DNA from: Lytechinus pictus
Taxonomy: Eukaryota; Echinodermata; Echinoidea; Temnopleuroida; Toxopneustidae
Reading direction: 5' to 3'
Assembly: GCF_037042905.1 (NCBI RefSeq)
Contig: NW_026974140.1
Location: 14,310,001 to 14,374,000, forward strand
Length of the DNA: 64,000 nucleotides
Shown: in pieces, positions 32,801-47,800 of the stretch
Layout of the letters: each line of letters begins with the position of its first letter
Position numbering within the stretch: the stretch's first letter is position 1
Notes under the pieces: generated by a model
Told to the model about the DNA's origin: nothing
Seen by the model: only the letters and a program-made list of their open reading frames with translations
Databases searched by the model: none
Program-made: the position numbers and the translations under genes

Positions 32801-35800
32801 CATGTTTACTTCCACTAGTACAGTAGGGATGTCAGTAATTAGCTTTTAATTGTTTGAGTACCAGTCATTAGACACTTAATTATTTTACTCTTAGAATAAA
32901 TATCCTGGGCAGTATTCCATAATTCAGTGTTGTGTATTCTATTTATGTGACATAATCAGAATTATTAAAGGCAGTGAATAACATTTTCCAGGACTCAAAA
33001 TCAAAATAATTTTTCTAGCTACCGTTATCTTAATGCAAACCTTTTAGATCAGTTCGGGATCAACTAAGCTGTATTTTCTAAAACTTTCAGGTATTGTTGA
33101 TTGATTACAATACATGTACATTAATCAGGAAAAGATGTGGTATACCTCTCATTCTGTCAGAAGTAAACTTTTCTTTACTTTTGACGATGTTATTTTATCC
33201 CTTTTATTTTTTAATCTGGGAACGAAATTTTCAAGTAAATCTCACCATCAGAAATAGATGACTCAGTCTTGAATCTGCTCTTGACTATGAACTAGATTAA
33301 CTATGGGAAAATGCTCAAAATATTGATTTATTATTGCATTGGCTGATTAAAATGTGTTATTGTACATGATCAGATCATGTATTTTGAGTAAAGCGTATCT
33401 TATTCCTTGGGACCGTATGAATAGTTTAAATTGAAATGCATTCAATTGTATATCCTTTCTGATTAAATGCTCAGATTCCCCATTATTCTCTATGGTTGAG
33501 AGTTTTGATTGAGTCTTCCTGGTTTCGATCTATTACCAACAATAAATATTGTCCATTAATTTAGATTGAGTTAAGATGTGCATTCTGTTGTAGGCCTATA
33601 CTTCAGAGTTTTGATTGAGTTTTCCTGGTTTTGATCTATTACCAACAATCAAAACTGTCCATTAATTTAGATAAAGTTGAGATGTACATTCTGTGTATAT
33701 TTATCAAACATGAAGAATACTAGTTATCACTTGATTACGTAGGCCACAGTACACTAAAGGTGATTATTAATGGAGCCCAATGTTAAACTTGGAGTTAAAT
33801 AAATTTCATAGTATACCATCATAATAATGAATAAATACATAAATGAATAGTTCTCTCTTTTATTATCTCTTATTACCGGTATCTCTTTCTAACTAGTATT
33901 CATGTAAAGTTCAAATATCCTGTATCTATCTTAGTTATCCTACCATGGTTTTGACAGTTCACATGTATGTTGTTCTAATATCCTGAATGTGTATTCCTTC
34001 TTTTACTTCTCAGGAAACAAATGGACATGACAACATTCGTGATTCCCGTGTATGCTGGCTTGGGGATAGAGATTACATTCTATCTACTGGCTTTAATGAT
34101 GTAAGTTCACCCCCTCTCCATGTCCTTTTCCTCTTCGCCACCCCTCCTCTTCTGCTTCTCCCTCCCCACCCCTTCCCCTAGTTATCCCCTTTCACCCCCT
34201 CTCCTTTCCTACCCCTCACTTTACTACTACCCTTAAGGATATTAGAAATAATCAGAGATATTCAATATAAATTTGACAAGTCATCATTTTGGTTTGTGAA
34301 TTCAATTTCAGTAATCCAAATCATAAACAATTTATCTTATGATCAGTCGTAACTCTTTAGTACAGTATGTGGTTTGTAATACAACTATAACTTCCATTGA
34401 CTGTAAGATTGACTTTATCCTTTAAGATACAGCAATGATACTACCATGGTTACATACCAATGTGACTATGGTCTATCCTTGAAATGCGTATTTTCATTGT
34501 TTTTCCTTAAAATATTGAAATATCTGCTGAAAAACTCCTTTGCAAATACATCTATACCACATGACTATAAAGACCATTTTTCCTGTCTTCCTTGAACAGT
34601 TCTAGAGTGATTCTTTAGAGAGAGATTTCTTCTGGGCTAATTTCTTCATGTATATGATTGAGTGTTTTGGGGTATTTTTTCTTTGCAGAGTAGAGGAAGG
34701 GAAGTGAAGGTTTATGATACCCGTAACTTTGGATTGTCCTGTGCCTCTATGGATATGGGAACAGCAACAGGGTAAGATTTATCCCCCTGTTCTAAAACCA
34801 TTCTCACACTTCACCATAATCCTCCTGTGCTTGCCATATTTTTTCTGTGTAAAGTGACTATGTTTACAAATGCAAGATGGTTTGTTTGGTCTCTGCAAAC
34901 ATTTCCACAGAAATTTGATTTTCACTGACAGGTTTCCAAATTTTCAGAATATAATCACCCAATATAGCTTAGAGATGATTTTTTATTTGCAACTTTATTG
35001 GCAACACTGACATAGCAACAAGTCATCAGATCCATTCATATTATTTTACCCCTTGAATAATCTCTTCTCCTGTTACTCCTTACCATTCTTAATATGATCA
35101 AGTGAATAGGGTAATGCTTAACACTGATTGACAATTATGTACAAATAGCCAGGCATGGATAGGGTTAGCGTTAGGGTTTGGGAGCTACTCTTTTTTTCGT
35201 TTAGTGTAGTACATGTAGGTTTCATGGTACATCATGCATTTTTCGTGGGCTAATGTTGGTCCTGAAAAGGACCACCCAAAATTTTTTTAGGACCAACATT
35301 TGCCCAAGAAAGATACATGGTGTACCATGAAACCTACTACACTATTCTTCTTCCCCTTGGAAACCTTCAGAAGTTTCTGAATGTTGTTGTCTGTAAGTTG
35401 TTTGTTATTGACTTATTGTAGACTTAATTGTTGTTTTAATTTCTTGATTGACTCTGTTGTATAGTTTGTATGTAAGGGGAATCACTGTTTTGCAAGCTAT
35501 AGGTATTTATTTTAATTTCACAGCAACATTTTATTAAATACTACTGCTTCGTATTTTATGAAATCAATAAATGTATTGAATTTAATTTAATCAATTACAC
35601 AAATTAATTGGAGATATAAATCATTGAAGAGGTTAAGGATATGTAGTACAAGTACTTCATCTCTCACGGATTATCACATAAAAGTCTGGGTTTTTTTTCT
35701 CACCTATTTAATCCAGAATCCTGATGCCAATGTATGACCCAGATACGCAACTCGTCTTCCTGGCTGGCAAGGTAAAAGAAATCACTTCATCTCATTCAAA

Positions 35801-38800
35801 CTCACTTGGATTCTGATTGCACATGTATATATTTTAATTTTAAATTTGTTATTCTCATTTTTATTTTGCCAAAAATGAAACATACTCTGAGTGACTTTAA
35901 CTGTTCAGGTACAGTAGATGAATGTTACAGTAACATATTCAACAATTATATCAAATGAAGATATATCATCTATAGCATATGATTTAGTTCCCTGTACCTA
36001 ATTTCTTTATTGTCATTTTGAATTAAGAAAGTGTGAATATTCTGTAAAAATAAAATGCATTCTCTGAAATCAGTAGTCCATAGATGGACATTACAGCTAC
36101 ACAAAATTTGTGTTAAATAAATTAAAGCAGGGAATATTTTCAGGATAACTGAATGTTGTCTGTAGCAATGTGTTTGCATTTGATGTGATTATTGTACAGC
36201 TGTCTTCATAAAAAACTCACTCAATTACTATTTTTTGCTTTATCCTTTGCAGGGTGATCAGAGGGTAGGAATTTTTGAATATCTAGAAGGACAATCAAGA
36301 ATTTCTGAATGTAAGAAGATATTTTTGAGTGTTTTTGTTCAACCATTTTGATATCAAAACCATTGTATGTTGCTTCAACCTTTTATGTGCAATTTGGGTA
36401 ATTACACAATGTGAGGTTCATTTGGTACATGTTACTAACATGCTCGCTAACAAGAAGTTTCATTTTTTCATGATTTGTTTTCAGTTTATTCTCATGGTAG
36501 TGATGATTACCAAAATGAGAAATTTGTTTTGTTTTTAAGAAAGCCTGTTTGATATTCTAGTTAAAAAATTTATGAGGTAAGTGATATCATGTACAACACT
36601 TTTCAGCATCAATTCAAGTCATATTGTCATAATTCATTTAAAAGCATAAATCTTGTCAGAAGGGGTTATTTGTCATTCCTAACAATCTTAACCAATGATT
36701 TCATTTAGGTTCTGTATACAGCAGTGATCAGCAGCAGAAGGGAATATGTCTGGTTCCTAAGAAAGTCTTAGATGTGATGTCTTGTGAGGTTGGACGGCTT
36801 CTCCAGCTCACCAAGCAAGGCATCATTCCTATCAAAGTGGAAGTACCTCGAACGGTAAGTGCTCTCTTGAAGTTAATTTTAGATGTAGAAAGTCATCTGA
36901 GTTAGTAAGACTAGTACTATTAAGTGAATTTGTAAGTTATTTCAATTTCAGTTGGTGTAGTAGTTAAGCCTGAATACCCATTCTAAAGCCAATCCTGGTT
37001 TTGATAAGCCCTCAAAATCTGTTATTCAGATTTTAATGTCAAGTTAAGGCATTTATAGTAATATCAAGAAGCAATTCTTTCCTCCATGAGTTTGATTTCA
37101 AAAAATGATGGAAGGCTTAACCCTATCCCCCCCCTTAAGATCTCGGCCGTCGATCGCGCGATCGAACTGAAAATTGGCACGCAGCTTGCCTAGAACATAA
37201 TCTACAAAATTCTATATTAATTTATTTCATGCAAATCGCATTAATTAATTATGCTAATTTATGCGTAATTAGTATGCAAAATCATACTTTATCCTCTAAT
37301 TCCCTAAATAAAGCTCCAAATGTTTGGTGTAGAAACTCTTTGTGGTGTTCTTAGCAAATGAACATGAAAAAAATTGCGATATCAGAACAGTTTCTTATGT
37401 ATTATAATTTTTTTTTGTAATTTTGTATGTATTTCTTTTTTTTTGGAACTTTGAAAAAAAAAAATTTCAATGAACTTTGTCGGGGACTCTTGAGATCATA
37501 AACAGCATAAAATCAATCCATTTAGACCAGCAAAACTAAAAATAATCATACAATTATAATTATGGTTTGAAAACACAATTTGCATTGACTTTGTACATGA
37601 AATCACGTTTTTGAGCAATTTTTTGGTCTGACATTCACTTACAAAATGTTGCGTGATTTCGGAACCACATACCCGGTCGTAGCAAATTTGGTCTCAAAAG
37701 ATGTGCAAGACTTGAAAGTAAAAAGTCATCGAGCGGCGCAGTAAAAAAAATTCGCGCGGCAAAAATATTGCGCGAATCGTTGAGGGGGGCCTTGATAGGG
37801 TTAAGGAATACCTCAAGATAGCTGTGTGAATGCATACCAGGACATGCAGATTAAAAATCAAAGAGAATTGGTAATTGTACATAGAATGATTAGCATGCAA
37901 AGTTTCATAGGCTAGAATATAACTTCAAATTGTTTGTTGAAAATCATCCTCAAGATTCCTTCTGTCAGTACCCATTACCTCATCTGGGTCGAGGGCTGTA
38001 CGATTGTTAGATTTTGCCCATTTTCTTGACAGAGCCATAGGAACTTTTACCCAGAACTGTTCCCAGAGACAGCAGGAGATGAGCCAGCTCTGTCATCCAC
38101 TCAATGGCTTGAAGGAAAGAATGAACAAGTAAGTCAATAATAATGATAATAATAGTAATTATACTTCCTTATGAGTGGTCTGCAAATAATGGATCAGAGA
38201 CCTCCTTCTCATTACTGCCCTAAAACTAGTTTACTAGAAACTAATTTAGTGGAAACTAGTTTAACGTGTCATGAGAACGGTCAAAGCGATCTTTTCCAAA
38301 CCAGTTTGGAATACCACCTTGTCATGTAGCTTTGCCTCGTTAAACTGGTTAGAGCGTAAGTGAGGACACAACTGTTCTTCGGGAAGCGATCTTCGTACAT
38401 TTTGAGCACGCTACTACACACACTGTGTAGAATTTCTACACTGCGGCTTTCAATTTCACGTGAAACATGTCACCCCCACTGAGAGCGTTCCCTTAGCAAC
38501 AAGGCCCCTGTACATGAAGTGGTTTTGAAAACCACTTTTGGGTGATCAAATGGGAATGCTAGCAAAGCGATCTTCCAAACTGGGTTCCAGAACAGTAAAC
38601 TAGTTTTAGAAAGTATAATGAGAACAGTGTCATGATTACCCTGGCTAGTAGAGCAGCTGTTTAGTAGAGCAGCACTGCATTTATGGAATTAATTTATAAA
38701 TGAGATATAGATATAGTTAGATTAATTCAGTAATTAATTAATTGTGTAGAGTCGTGTTTGATGTTGACGCACTTCAGATTTTTATCCTGGGTGGTATAAG

Positions 38801-41800
38801 TCAGCAAAAGACGATTGTCCATACTGTCAACATGTATTTTTTCACAATGCTTTTACCATTGATTGCTCGGTAAGCCATAATGATATTGAGCTCTTTTGAT
38901 AATGGTTTAGATTAGCAGTTCAGCTTATTTGATTTCCCCATCTCTTTCAAAATATGCAGGATTGATAATGATTTTTTAATGATAGTTTGGTAATCAGTTT
39001 TCAGTCCTCAAATTGGCATCCATTTTCATACGTTTCCTCTTTACATGATTTGGTGAAAAAATTTGTGATTTCATGATCGAAAATTAATTATCTTTGCCAA
39101 AGAAGAAAAATTTTATTTTACTTATTTCAGTAATGATATACTACCATTGCATATTGTGAATATGTAATATTGTAAATTGTGAATTTGTCTCCTGCTTATA
39201 ATGCCTTACTTTCAAGATCAAAAGGGTCACTAAAATGCCACATTACCGCTATGCGAGAATTGGAGAGAGCATCAACATTGTCATGCTCTGAATCTAATAC
39301 TGACTGTCACATAAAAGGAAAAAACGTAATTGTAAATTTAACTTAACGAAGAGTGTCCTGGTTTGTCCAATGCACTGCGACTGTAAATGATTATTATCTC
39401 TAAGTATGGTCTTCAATATGAAATATTGGTATATTCTTTGACTGTCCAAGGTTGCCAAAATCTGCCTTGATCCAGCCAAGAGGAAGGACAAGAAACCAAA
39501 TAAACCAGCCAATCAGCAATCAGCTGTGCCTCCTTCATCCAATCAGATACAAGCAGGGGGAGATGCTCCATCAACACAGAAAGAGGTGTGAATATATATA
39601 TATATGAAATTGTTTTCTCATCTGTCTTTCTATATTGCATCAAAATTTTCATTTTTTTTTCCTTTCCACTTTATCACTTCTTTTCTATCTCTTCCACTCT
39701 CGTCAAGTCTCTGCCAGTCTTTCTGTCTCTTTTTCCATCTTTCTTTTCTTCTTAGTCTGACTAGGTTTCATGGTGAAGTTTTTATTTAATACTATAGAGA
39801 AGTATTTGAAATGTGCGACACGATTATCTCTATAATTGGTTTGTGGGCTATTTTTATATTGCAATACCAATTATTAACTATATCTTTATTTTTCTATGAA
39901 TGAATATATTGCACTTAATGATTACATTCATACACCTTTAGTGACTGAGTGTAAGCATTTTTATAATGACTCTTTCTAGACTATTTCATGACTGATAGAA
40001 TTAAACATTTAATGGTGACTACATTAACATTTGAAAACCAGTGCCCTAATTCACAAAGACAGTATTGTTTCACTTATGGAAAACCATGAATGTCATAAAT
40101 CATTATCTAGAACACTTTACGGTCAAGGATATTGCGGTAAAGAGATGATGCACTCTAGAACATAGTTGAACTGATAATGTGCTCATTTTTTTTTTTTACA
40201 AATGGACAGTGTATTCCTGTAAGATTGCAAATTACAGGATCAATGGCTTGTTGAGATTGATTTGCATAATTTTTGAACCCATCAATCTACTTTTCCATAG
40301 AATGCCAAAGCAAGTTTGTCACAGTCACCAGCTACACAACCACTACAAGCCTTTTCCAGTTCACCATCAAGAGCAACAACATCATCATCGGGTTCAGCAG
40401 CATCCTCTACAGCGAATGCCTCCAGTGCACCTTCAGACTCAACCAACAACACATCACCTAAGAAGAAATTCACCATGGCACAGACATCAAAGTTCAGGCA
40501 TTTACAGGTAAGGTAGAAGCATCTTTATTGTTTTGTCAGAGATATGATCTTAATTAATGATTGCTGTGAGGTAATGATCCTACAAATCAATTTGAATGTA
40601 TTCATTTTTGTAAAGTGTTTTTACATAACTCATTCCATTCACTAGCTATTATGAACAATTATAATTCACTTTAAACTATTCAAATTGCTTTTGTAATGTA
40701 ATGTTTGATCACTCTTGATTTATTTGAATTTCTCATAGAATAAAAAGTCTAGCCTAAGTGTCATTTGTCTTATCATTGTCAATATCATTACCATGATTAT
40801 CATCATCATCGTCATCACCACTATAGCCACAACCATTGATTATTATTAGCAGTACAAAGTGTACTACTACGTCTGCTTTTGTATGGAGCACTTCAGTAAA
40901 GGAACTAATGCATGTAAAAAATCAGATTGTCATCACCAACATGCTTCCAATTCATTGTTTCAATAGTGGAACAGCTAGTTTGGTGTAATGTTAAGTGTAA
41001 TAGATAAAACAAAAATGATATAACAGAGATGGAATGCGAACTTGGTATTTGTTGTTGCAGGGAACCCTTGGTCAGAGAAGCCAACATATATACAACATCA
41101 GGAATGCAAGCATCAACGTTTTTGGAGAATGTGATGGTTTCCATGCCAACAAGAGATGGGCTGCTCTTCCATTAACTGGTAGTGGAGGCCTCATCACTAT
41201 CATTGATGTAAGTAATTAATGACTTAATTTTTATTAAACAAGGCTGACCATTTTGATGGTAATAGATAATTGATGCTTATTTGCATTTGATACTCTCTAC
41301 CATGGTGTTAAGTCATTTAACGGAAGGACAACAAAAAATATCTCAGAATCATGAATGTTAAACACAGTGACTGCCTGGAATTATTCCCCCAATAGAGTGA
41401 AAAATATGCAAACTTATGATAAATTTTTTGCCTTATAGAATCTGATGACAAGGTAAATGATTTATGTAAGCACTAGTCTTCATTATAAATGTCTTACAAA
41501 TCTAATTAACATTCCTTAGCAGTAATATTGTAATTACAGAATACAAGTAAATTATATTATTATTTGACTAATTTTATCGTTCAACTGGTCTCTTGAAAAA
41601 TTTCAACACTGTTAAGTGACCAACAAAGAAAAGGCACTTTACTTAATAAAACACTCAATGGATTGGATTGGATTAGCTTGATTGAAAATTGATATTATTT
41701 TGCATTCTCTAACATTTCTTTAAATTTTTGATGTTCTATCATACATACTAGACTGGTGAACCAATTTTATCTCATCTATCCCCCCTTGCTACAGATCAAC

Positions 41801-44800
41801 AAACCAGGCAAGCTTCCAGAGACAGGAGTACCTACCATTCAAAACAGTTCCACTATGACCGATTTTACCTGGGATCCATTCAATGACTGTAGACTGGCTG
41901 TTGCTTGTGATGATGCTAAGATCCGGCTCTGGAGCTTCCCTGAGGAAGGTTTTGAAGGAACCCTAACTGAACCTGATTTCTATCTCAGAGGTTAGTGCAT
42001 TGTGTCAGAGATTGTGTCACTGATCGGGTTATACAACCATTTATCTTAAAATATTAAATGTTTAATCATCCAAGGTAGACGTAATACCACAGTTTCTACT
42101 TTGACAAATTACAAAGTCACTTCACTCTGTGCTACTGGGAAATTCTGACCCCTGTGAGATAAACAGTAATTTATACCATGGTTCATCAAATATGCATTGT
42201 ATACAACTAAATAGAACTAGTGAATCGTTATTCTCCTGTTGTAGAATATTTTTTTGTTAATTTCACTCTTATCTATCTGAAAATTCATGATATGCCAAAC
42301 TTAAACCCAACATCAAACCTAACCCTAATTTCTATCTTCAAACGATTCTATACTGAAAAATCCCATCACAACCTAATCCTCACCTTATATCTTCTGATAA
42401 ATAAGTGGGGGAGCAATTTTTGAAAGAGTAAATGTCCAGTTACCTTTGTGATATCTGATTTCTTCTTTTAGGTCATCAAGAAAGAATCTACCTTATAAAG
42501 TTCCATCCGTTGGCAAGCGATGTACTTCTATCGGCATCTTATGACATGTTGCTCAAGATCTGGGACCTGACGACAGGAGAGGATGTGATTTCCTTGGAGG
42601 GACATACTGATCAGGTGAGGATTGTGTGGAGTGTTAGGTTGTTGCAAAGTCTAGTATTGTGTGATCTGGTTTATTTTGTGGAACTTGGTGTTTGTTATGT
42701 ATAGTATTGTGTAATTTTGTTATCTCGTTGACTATTTTCTAGAGGGTATTGTTATATGATTGGGGTTTTCTTACTTAGAGTTTGGGTTTTGTTGTCGGTT
42801 TAGATGTAGTTTGTCATTATGGTGTAACCTTGTGGAGTAAAATCTGTTGTCTTGTGGTGCAGTGCGGTGTGTCTTTATGTGTCATGTAGTAGATTGTGGT
42901 ATTATCTTTGGATGAGCCCTGGGTGCTGAGTGTGGTTAGATATGTGTATTTTGTAAGGCATCGTGCTTTAGTGTTGTAATATCATTTTATCATTTTATTT
43001 TAGATTGCTCTCTAGAGTGTTGTGTAGCCAGGTGTGATGCATTGTTATCTTGTATTGTTTGGTGTTTTTCTTCCGTAATGAAGTCTATTGTTACAGGCTC
43101 CCTTGTCTTAATTTTTGTCAGATCATTACTGTATCATATATATCCTCTATTTCTCTTTTATATTGATATACGTGTAGATATTCAGTGCAGCATGGAGTCC
43201 TGATGGAAAGAGAATAGCCACAGTTTGCAAGGATGGATTCATTAGGGTATATGAACCAAGGTCATCAAAGACACCTGTTGCTGTAAGTACAAAGGAATAA
43301 CTACAGAATGAAGCACCAGTCATATGAATGTCATTTGGGCAAATCCCACTGCCGCCACATTTCCAGTTACAAAGAATTGTTTATTTTCCCCTAAAAAAAA
43401 TAAATCTGCAGCTTCTTTTTAAATATATTTTTCTTTTGTCTCTAAAGTTGTAATACCAGTAATATTAGTGGGATGAGCAAATGTTTGTATAACTCAAAAT
43501 ATATTCAGCTGTGTCATGTACTAGTAAGTAGCACATATTTAATTCACAACATGCTTTTTTTTTAATATTGTGTTTTCAAATACTCTAATTGTGTTTACAT
43601 GGTTGGGAGTCCTGCCAGTAACAATTGGAGAACAACAAGAAATCCATAGTTGACTGCCCCCAATGTGTATATTTGAAGACCAGTGATTCTATGTTCTTGA
43701 CATTGATTATTATTTCAGCAAGGACCAGGACCAGAAGGATCACGTGGTGCTAGAATATTCTGGGTCCACAACGGAGAACTTCTTGCTGTGTCTGGCTTTG
43801 AGAAGTAAGTAAAATATAACTTGTGTTAAAAAACTGTATGTCGTGCTGCTTCCATGCTTCCACTATGTCTTGTTTGCATGTACCCAGGCTGTTAAGAGTT
43901 TTCCCTTGTTGTTGTTTGTTTTATATTCCTAATGACACTTCAAAGATGTTTATAATTACAGTAGACCCTGCTTATGTGGACCTTCCAGAAATCCAATAAT
44001 TGTCAATCTTGGATCATTATTGGAGACCAAAATATGCAAAACATGTTGATGGCATCTTCTAGTTCGAGGCAGTTTCATCTAAGAGGAACAGATTTCTGTG
44101 ATCCCTAAAGATTTGACTTAGGCAGAGTCACCCGTTTTCCACAGAGATAGCATTTTGTCTCTTCTTTTGCACTGCTGATAGATCTTGATATTCTTTTTGT
44201 CTCTCAGTTGTCTCTCAAGTGTGTCTGGCCTGCTCTTACTAAAGGGAGCCTTATGTCCCAAAAGTTATTACTTCAAATAATGACATACTTTTATGAGCTT
44301 TAAGAGTGATAGTATACACTCTTTCTCAAAAGATGTTGGATGTGATGAAACACCACTCTGATGATGTTTGAATGGTGGTATGATCAATCGCGGAGGTGGC
44401 TAACGGTACACCATGTTTAAAGACTAGGAGGGACTGAGTTAAAAGTGGATAGAAATGGAGGTGAAATGGAAAGGCAAGAAAGTGAAGGTTGGGAAGTAGA
44501 GTATTCTTTTCAAAATGAGTGAAGTCCTTTAAAGGACTGTAACCCAGGAGTGGAAAGCTGAGTAGTAGGCAGGGTGAGAGGCTTTAGTAGATGAGAGAAG
44601 GCTGGCTTGAGTCGATGAATGAAGTAGTAGCAGTAGCAGGAGAGTAGACTCAACGTTTTTGACAGGTTGCATGTCCCTCTTCATTTTGAAAAGAATACTC
44701 TACTTCCCAACCTCCACTTTCTCACCTTTCCATTTCACCTCCATTTCTACCCACTTTTATCTCAGTCTCTCCTGGATTTTACTCATGGTGAACCGTAAAC

Positions 44801-47800
44801 CACTTCTGCGATCTGTTCCACAGATATCTTGCATCACAGACCTGGGGACTGTTTTTCAATGAGTTGCAATTGATTCAAATGAGACTCAAACTGAGATTGA
44901 TCTCAAATTGCATAATTAAGAGATAGGAAATTCAGATCAATCTCAATTTGAGTTTGACTCAAGTCTATTGCAACTCTTTGTAAGACTGGGCCCTGGTTCA
45001 GTTACAATTCATGATTTTTGTTTTCCAATTGTAATTATCCCCAGGACTTCTGAGAGATCACTGTCAGTGCATGATCCAAAGGATCTCTCTAAAGCGTTAG
45101 AAACATTAACCATAGATAAGAGTCCAGCCACGCTGATACCTTACTATGACCCAGATACACATGTTGTTTGGATGACAGCCAAGGTGAGTTCATCATAAAA
45201 ATATCCATCTCTGAGCTTTACGTTTCTAACTTTGTAAAGTTTATGATATATGGAAGTGTATAAAAAAATAAGTATTTGACCTGTGTTATATTTATTAACA
45301 AATTTTCTAAATCATGACACACATTCATAAGAGTTGGTTGACTTTATACAATATATTAAACAGGGCGTTGAATTTGCATTTCACAAAGGTGTTTTGAATT
45401 TACCCATCAGTTAAGGCACCTCATTTGGCAAGCTTTGATGCCCTTCGATGTGTTTCCTTTTACTCTCTTCTAAAAATCCTTGTCAGCCTCTGTCTCTCTT
45501 TATAATAAAGTGCATTAGTATGCACAGTGGCGTACCGTGACCCGGAGGAGACAAAGCATTGGAGGGGCACAGCATTGTTCACAAACAATACAGTGCCCCT
45601 CCAATGCTTTGTCTCCTCCGGGTCACGGTCCGCCACTGAGTATGCAGTTGCACAGTCCCTGGGTTAGAAGGGCTCCCTCTCGAAACCAACAGTGATTTTG
45701 ATTGGTTTGCCTGTGTAAAGTTTGGCAGGACTCTACAGGGATATGACAGAGAACAGTCAATGTTTGTTACAATCATAGCAGTGTTCCATCTCAGAGAGAA
45801 ATGACATAATTTATGACAGTTTCCCAGAATACCATCCCAAGGGTCAAATTAAGCTCACGACATGTTTAATCCATTGGTTAAAGTTAGACCATCTTTCTTA
45901 AATTTGGTTAGCTTTATTTCAATGCACTCCTGGAAGAAAGGAATGGAGGTAGATATCATATCAGTATGAAATACCAGCCAAAAATATGTATCAAAATGGT
46001 GCTGAATAAAGACTTGCTCATAATTTTTCATCTGGCAAGAGCCAATGCAAGAAGGAAGAGAAAGCATTATTAGACAGGAAAAAAATACAAAATACGTCTT
46101 GATCATGACATAATGTCTATTGTTTAGCAATACTTTTTAGACTGTGGAATTTATATTTAGTTCAATTCTAAAAGAAAGAACCTAGCATTTATTGAATGTT
46201 TTCATATTTTCTTCTGATATTCTTGTAATTCAGGGAGAACGTTTAGTTTCATGTGTAGAGATTTTGAAGGAGGAACCATACTTCTTTACACTATCAAACT
46301 ATGCATCACCTGAAGGACATCAAGTAAGTATTTTAAGAGAAAATTCTCTAAAAAATAACATGAAAATCATTTTATGTGGGGTATTGATAACAATAATAAA
46401 TGTGAATTCGTGCAAGTTTACAGAGATAGAAAGATATTTTGTTAATAAACTTATAAACTTGGTTAGACCTAAGGCTGAGTGCAATACATAATGTAATGAA
46501 CAATTACAGGGATGGTCCAGGCTGGAGATATTTGTATCTCAATAAATAGAGTAAAATGCACAAAGCAAAATGTTGAAAATTTGATCAAAATCGGGTAATA
46601 AATAACAAAGTTATTGAATTTTAAAGATTTGCATTATTCCGGTGAAACAGTTCTAGGCATGTCTTTATGAATATTCATTAGGTGGGCTGATGATGCCATA
46701 TCCCCACTTGTTCTTTTGTATTTTATTATATGAAATTAGGTTTATTCAAAATGTTTCTACCACGAACTAAAACAATAGGATTGACAACTGATTAAGTGCA
46801 TTAGTTATTTATTGTGCAACTTATTTTATCATAATGGAGACACAACATTTACACATATATGAAAAAAATGAAACATTTATGATTTCATGTAATAATATAA
46901 GAAAAAGGAAAGTGTGGATGTGACATCAGCCTACCTAATGAATATTCATGACCTTGTGCATAAAACCGTTTTCACAAAAATTTATACACAATAAAATTCA
47001 AGAACTTCGTTATTTATTATTCAATTTTGATGAAATTTTCAGCATTTTGCTTTGTGAATTTCATTCTATTTATTTAGATATAAATATTTTCAGCTTGGAC
47101 CATCCCTTTAAAGCACACACACACACACAAAAAGTTTCTAACAGTCCTTCCATGCAATTTATCATAGGTGAATTGCATTTTGGTCAGAAAAAAGTTTTCT
47201 CTGAAAAGTATCTTATAAACTTTTAATTTGATCAGTTTCAAGTGTTTGAATGTAACTAGCATTAAATGTATTATCTGTGATATATACTTTGTGATGGTGA
47301 TGAGACTTTCTATCCAAATTATTCATGGTTGTGTGAAATCATTATTCTCTACATAATCAAATTAACTGATATGTCTGAATCTTAACCCCCCCCCTCCCAA
47401 ATTCAAAGCCAATATTGTTTGTAAAATGGAAGATAATTCCATTATTTCTAGTGTTTATGGCAACCAGAACTGTTTGTACAAATAATTTCACTATTTTTAA
47501 GACAAGATTCACTACACCTTGATGAGTTTAATACTGAAGCAAGGTAGTGTTAAATGTTCATTCTTATTCCTTTTTTTTTCTTGTACCAAAATAAATACTA
47601 AATATATTCTTTCATTGAATCTTCTTTTTCACCACCAGGCCTTCTCTTTCCTTCCCAAGATGTGTTGTGTTGTCAAAGATGTTGAATTCATGAGAGCTCT
47701 CAAGCTCTCCAAGACAACCATAGAACCAGTTCACTTTACATTACCCAGAGTTAAGGTAAGGAAGCCTTCATTATAATTCCTAGGGGGCTGTTTCACAGAG

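Larger units (their letters stand above)
26876..38128 (+). other. CORO7 first beta-propeller (exons 1-11)
   Basis: Residues about 1-382. WD40 blades are visible as SLVTDLDFSPFNDYLLATCS with KIWDLPEGG, ENVLFHPTASDLLTAS with VKIYDL, GISWKLDGTLLATTSKDKKI, and RDSRVCWLGDRDYILSTGFN with VKVYDTR. The coronin-type extension follows as LMPMYDPDTQLVFLAGKGD and VPKKVLDVMSCEVGRLLQLT. In the family this part binds actin-related and Golgi partners. Confidence 0.9.
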
